From: Myxococcota bacterium
GTDB taxonomy: Bacteria; Myxococcota_A; UBA9160; UBA4427
Length of the DNA stretch: 64,000 nucleotides
NCBI GenBank assembly: GCA_041389495.1
Contig: JAWKRT010000003.1
Location: 1 to 64,000 of the forward strand
Direction: 5' to 3'
Part shown: in pieces, positions 60,614 to 64,000 of the stretch
Numbering within the stretch: the stretch's first letter is position 1
Layout: the number at the start of each line of letters is the position of its first letter
Notes under the pieces: generated by a model
Database searches by the model: none
What the model saw: the letters and a program-made list of their open reading frames with translations, nothing else
Told to the model about the DNA's origin: nothing
Translations under genes and position numbers: made by a program

Positions 60614-62958
60614 CGCGCGCGCCCGCCGCGTCCGCGGCGCCCGCCGCGTCCGCCGCGCGCACTGCGCTCGGCGCGTTCGCGCTCGCGGTCGTCGTCGCCG
60701 CGCTCTACGCGCCCGTGCGCGAGCACGCGTTCCTCGCCTACGACGACGTGCTCTACGTGACGGAGAGCGACCCCGTGCGAGCGGGGCTCTCGCTCGCGAC
60801 GCTCCGCTACGCGCTCACCGCGACGGACGCCGGCAACTGGCATCCCGTCACGTGGCTCTCGCACGCGCTCGACGTGTCGCTCTTCGGGCTCGACGCGGGC
60901 GCGCACCACGCGACGAGCGTCGCGCTGCACGCGGCGACGTCCGCGCTCCTGTGGCTCGTGCTCGCGGCGGCGACGCGCGCGCCGTGGCGCAGCGGGCTCG
61001 CCGCCGCGCTCTTCGCGCTCCACCCGCTGCGCGTCGAGTCGGTGGCCTGGATCGCCGAGCGCAAGGACGTCCTGTGCGGCCTCTTCTGGGTGGCCGCGCT
61101 CGGCGCGGAGACCGCCTACGCGCGCCGTCCGGGCGCGACCCGCTACGCGGCCGTCCTCGCGTGCGGCGCGCTCGCGCTCGCGAGCAAGGCGATGGCCGTG
61201 ACGCTCCCGCTCTCGCTCGCGCTCTTCGACGTGTGGCCGCTCGGGCGCGTGCGCGCGCTGCGCGCGCGCGACGCGGCGCCCGCCGGACCGGACGCGTCGC
61301 TCGCGCGCGTCGCGCTCGAGAAGCTTCCGCTCCTCGCGCTCGCCGCGGCCGCGAGCGCGGTCGCGCTCGTCGCGCAGCGCGATGCCGGCGCCGTCGCGTC
61401 GCTCGAGGGCTTCCCGCTCGCCGATCGTCTGGCGACCGCCGTCGTCGCGGCCGCGACGTACGCGCGGCGCACGCTCTGGCCGAGCGACCTCGCCGTCTTC
61501 CATCCGCACCCGGTCGCGGGCTACGGAGCGCTGCGCGTCGCGCTCGCCGCCGCGGTGCTGGCGGCGCTCGCCCTCGCGGCCGCGCTCGTGTGGCGCCGGC
61601 GCGGCCGCGCGGCCTTCGCCTTCGGCGGGCTGTGGTTCGCGGGGACGCTCGTGCCGGTGATCGGGCTCGTGACCGTGGGCGAGCAGGCCATGGCCGACCG
61701 CTACACGTACGTGCCCTCGATCGGTCTCGCCGTCGCGATCGCGTGGCTCGCGCCGACGCGCGGGGGGGCGGCGCGCGTCGCCGCCGGCGTCGCGGCGGTC
61801 GCGCTCGCGGCGCTCGCGCTCGCGACGCGCGCGGAGCTCGCCCACTGGCGCGACGACGCGACGCTCTTCGCGCGCGCGCTCGAGGTGACGCGCGACAGCC
61901 GCGTCGCCCACCTGAACTACGGCAACGCGATCGAGGGACGCGCGCCCGTCGCGGAGCAGATCCGCCACTTCGAGCGGGCCGTCGCGCTCGGGCCGGGCGA
62001 CGCGCTCGCGCGCTATCACCTCGCGCGCGCCTTCGCACTCGCGGGCGACCTCCCGCGCGCGCGCGCCGAGTACGAGCGCTCGCTCGCGCTCGACCCGTCC
62101 GACCCGCGCGCCTGGAACAACTACGGCAACGTGCTCGCCGCGGGCGGCGAGCGCGACCGCGCGCTCGACGCCTATCGGCGCGCGCTCGCGCTCGACCCGT
62201 CGCACGCGACGGCGAGCTTCAACCTCGCGATGGCCGCGCTCGAGGACGGCGACCTCGCGGGCGCGCGGGCGCTCGCGCTGCGCTTCGCCGCGGGCGAGCG
62301 CGACCGGAGCGCGGACGTCGAGCGCCTCGCGCGCGCGTTCGCCGACCGCGGCGATCTCGCGACCGCCGCCGCGGTCGTCGAGCGCCGCGCGCGCGACGAG
62401 GCGCGGGCGGCCGCGCTGCTCGCGGGCTTCGCGTGGGCCGACGCGCGCGAGGCGCAGGCGATCGAGGCGGCCGAGCGCGCGGTCGCGCTCGCTCCCGACG
62501 TCGCGGCGTTCGCGAACGACCTCGCGTTCATGCGCGCGACCGCGCGCACGCCCGCGCTGCGCGACGCGGCGCGCGCGCGCGACCTCGCGCTGCGCGCGCT
62601 CGCGCTCGATGCGCCTCGCCGCGACCCCGAGGTGCTCGATACACTCGCGGCCGCGCAGGCGGCGGCGGGTGACGTCGCGGGGGCGATCGCGACGGCCGAC
62701 GAGGCGGCGGCGCTCGCGCGCGCCGAGGGGCGCGAGGCGCTCGCGCGCGCGATCGAGGCGCGAGCGCGACGCCAGGCGGAGGGCGCGGCGACGGTGGAGA
62801 CGGCGGCCGGGCGGGCGAGCGCCGATGGCATCGGGCGGCCCGACGGCGCGTTCGCGCGCGATCCCCGCGCCGAGGCGCCGCACTCGGGCCCGGCGCCGCG
62901 CGCGGGCGAGCCGCAACGCGCGGGTCCGGCCGGGCCGGCGCCGCGGACGGAACGTTAG
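60610..62958 (+). CDS. TMTC-like membrane glycosyltransferase with TPR tail
   Basis: The protein has 782 residues. It shows AFLAYDDVLYVTESDP (D45-D46), LHPLRVESVAWIAERKD (137-153), ALASKAMAVTLPLSLAL, TLWPSDLAVFHPHP and TVGEQAMADRYTYVPSIG. About seven TPR or TPR-like units follow from 420, then a Gly/Pro/Ala-rich tail. It belongs to the ESVAW subgroup with the genes at 12738 and 36576, whereas its immediate neighbours are of the TQAVTYVVQRM subgroup. The array therefore mixes two lineages rather than arising by simple recent duplication. The GTG start overlaps the probable stop of the preceding gene. Confidence 0.88.
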   Translation: MTRAPAASAAPAASAARTALGAFALAVVVAALYAPVREHAFLAYDDVLYVTESDPVRAGLSLATLRYALTATDAGNWHPVTWLSHALDVSLFGLDAGAHHATSVALHAATSALLWLVLAAATRAPWRSGLAAALFALHPLRVESVAWIAERKDVLCGLFWVAALGAETAYARRPGATRYAAVLACGALALASKAMAVTLPLSLALFDVWPLGRVRALRARDAAPAGPDASLARVALEKLPLLALAAAASAVALVAQRDAGAVASLEGFPLADRLATAVVAAATYARRTLWPSDLAVFHPHPVAGYGALRVALAAAVLAALALAAALVWRRRGRAAFAFGGLWFAGTLVPVIGLVTVGEQAMADRYTYVPSIGLAVAIAWLAPTRGGAARVAAGVAAVALAALALATRAELAHWRDDATLFARALEVTRDSRVAHLNYGNAIEGRAPVAEQIRHFERAVALGPGDALARYHLARAFALAGDLPRARAEYERSLALDPSDPRAWNNYGNVLAAGGERDRALDAYRRALALDPSHATASFNLAMAALEDGDLAGARALALRFAAGERDRSADVERLARAFADRGDLATAAAVVERRARDEARAAALLAGFAWADAREAQAIEAAERAVALAPDVAAFANDLAFMRATARTPALRDAARARDLALRALALDAPRRDPEVLDTLAAAQAAAGDVAGAIATADEAAALARAEGREALARAIEARARRQAEGAATVETAAGRASADGIGRPDGAFARDPRAEAPHSGPAPRAGEPQRAGPAGPAPRTER

Positions 62959-64000
62959 GTGGCGCGCACTCCGTCGCGACGCACCTCGCGCGGTCGTCCT
63001 CCCTCGACGGGCGCGCACCGGTCGGGCGCGACGACCGTCCCGGCAGGCGGCGCGTCCGCCGACGTCACCGCGCCCCTCCGGCTCGACCGCGTGGACGCGG
63101 CCGTCGCGCTCGCCCTCGCGGTGGCCGTGCTCGTGGCCTGGGCCAACGCCCTGTCGGCCGGGTTCGTGTACGACGACGTCGGGAGCATCGTCGAGAACCC
63201 GCACGTGCAGTGGCCGTCGCTCTCGCTCGACGCGCTGTGGCGCGCGTGGTGGTCGAGCCCGACGCGGCGGGTCGTCGCGAACGCGTCGTTCGGCGTCGAC
63301 CATCTGCTGTTCGGGCTCGACGCGCGCGCCTTCCACGCGACCAACATCGCCATCCACGCGACGTGCGCGGTGCTCGTGTACGCGCTGCTGCGGCGGCTCG
63401 TGCGCGGCGAGGGCGCGCGCGTCGCGGCGGCGGTGGCCGCCGCCGTCTTCGCGGTCCACCCGATCGAGACGCAGGCGGTCACGTACGTCGTCCAGCGCAT
63501 GGCGAGCCTGGCGACGCTCTTCTGCGTCGTGTCGCTGCTCTGTCACGCGCGCGCGCGCGCCGCGGGCGGGTGGCACGCCGGCTGGCTCGCGGGCGCGGTG
63601 CTCGCGTGGCTCGCGGCGGTGGGCTCGAAGGAGAGCGCCGCCGCGTTCCCGGCCGTCGTGTGGCTCTACGAGTGGCTGTTCGTGCGCGGGGCCGACGCGC
63701 GCGGGGCCCGCCTCATGGCGGGCGTCGTCGGTGTCGCGGCAGCGGCGATGGTCGCGATGATCGCGGTCACGTACGGCGACCCGTTCCGCGACTATCGCTT
63801 CCACGACTTCGGCATCGCCGACCGGCTGTGGAGCCAGGGCCGCGTCGCGTTCGTGTACGCGAGCCTCGTCGCCTGGCCCGCGCCGTCGCGTCTCTCGCTG
63901 ATCCACGAGCTCGCGCCGTCGCGCGGCCCCTTCGAGCCGTGGACGACGCTCCCGGCGTGGCTCGCGCTCGCCGCGGCGTTCGCGTTCGCGGTGCTCCGCG
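62959..64000 (+). CDS. TMTC-like membrane glycosyltransferase, 3' end cut by window edge
   Basis: A GTG directly follows the previous TAG and opens a frame that runs past the window end, giving 347 visible residues. They include a polar N-terminus of about 45 residues, GFVYDDVGSIVENPH (D72-D73) and AVHPIETQAVTYVVQRMASL (H166). GSKESAAAFPAVVWLYEW, WPAPSRLSLIHELAPS and ATTLPAW-type sequence follow. This is the second TMTC subgroup and closely resembles the gene at 56267. The TPR tail, expected after about residue 430, lies outside the window. It forms part of the same rightward run of four genes. Confidence 0.87.
   Translation, partial: MARTPSRRTSRGRPPSTGAHRSGATTVPAGGASADVTAPLRLDRVDAAVALALAVAVLVAWANALSAGFVYDDVGSIVENPHVQWPSLSLDALWRAWWSSPTRRVVANASFGVDHLLFGLDARAFHATNIAIHATCAVLVYALLRRLVRGEGARVAAAVAAAVFAVHPIETQAVTYVVQRMASLATLFCVVSLLCHARARAAGGWHAGWLAGAVLAWLAAVGSKESAAAFPAVVWLYEWLFVRGADARGARLMAGVVGVAAAAMVAMIAVTYGDPFRDYRFHDFGIADRLWSQGRVAFVYASLVAWPAPSRLSLIHELAPSRGPFEPWTTLPAWLALAAAFAFAVLR

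Noticed and set aside
60610..62672. Continuation of the preceding TPR protein through the next gene
   Set aside because: The translated extension is almost only Arg, Ala and Gly, while the other frame encodes a complete TMTC-like protein.

Overview
The window is extremely GC-rich throughout and densely coded, with no gap between genes above about 250 bases. A large TonB-dependent receptor, several predicted lipoproteins and an NtrB/NtrC-type two-component pair indicate a Gram-negative bacterium with an outer membrane. The many TPR-tailed membrane glycosyltransferase-like proteins and sulfatase-like enzymes fit a delta-proteobacterial or myxobacterial type of genome; this placement is inference, since there is no rRNA or other phylogenetic marker. 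I saw no tRNA, rRNA, CRISPR array, insertion sequence or phage gene.

Layout. 1-2.0 kb: end of an MFS transporter and an enoyl-CoA hydratase-family gene. 2.2-10.9 kb: an arabinofuranosyltransferase-like membrane protein, then a leftward block of PQQ-dehydrogenase lipoprotein, chalcone-isomerase-like protein, acyltransferase and membrane-anchored sulfatase-like protein, then a small rightward lipoprotein gene. 10.9-18.8 kb: a frameshifted membrane glycosyltransferase-like gene, a TMTC-like TPR protein with a frameshifted 3' end, a membrane/spermidine-synthase fusion and a second TMTC-like protein. 18.9-23.5 kb: a phosphotriesterase-family hydrolase, a GT2 glycosyltransferase, a sulfatase-like lipoprotein and a clear UDP-sulfoquinovose synthase (SqdB). 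23.6-31.6 kb: another sulfatase-like gene and a sugar-epimerase / DUF2304-GT2 / LPG-synthase-type membrane protein / membrane-sulfatase fusion run. 31.5-49.5 kb: about nine large membrane proteins, mostly of GT-C glycosyltransferase type, many with start and stop codons overlapping. 49.7-55.1 kb: TonB-dependent receptor, histidine kinase and sigma-54 activator. 55.2-64 kb: a TPR lipoprotein and four consecutive TMTC-like genes, the last cut by the window end.

How they may work together (inference). Sugar-nucleotide enzymes (SqdB, epimerase) and two GT2 enzymes of the polyprenyl-phosphate-sugar type could supply lipid-linked sugars. The GT-C and TMTC-like membrane proteins could transfer them to envelope proteins or glycans. 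Four alkaline-phosphatase-superfamily proteins, annotated by fold as sulfatases but with Thr in place of the catalytic Cys, could add or remove phospho-groups on the product. The most notable points are this Thr-type paralog set with a shared C-terminal LGY motif, SqdB without a recognisable sulfolipid synthase, a TMTC gene whose central kilobase has foreign-looking codon use, and repeated frame breaks in alternating C/G tracts that may be sequence errors.
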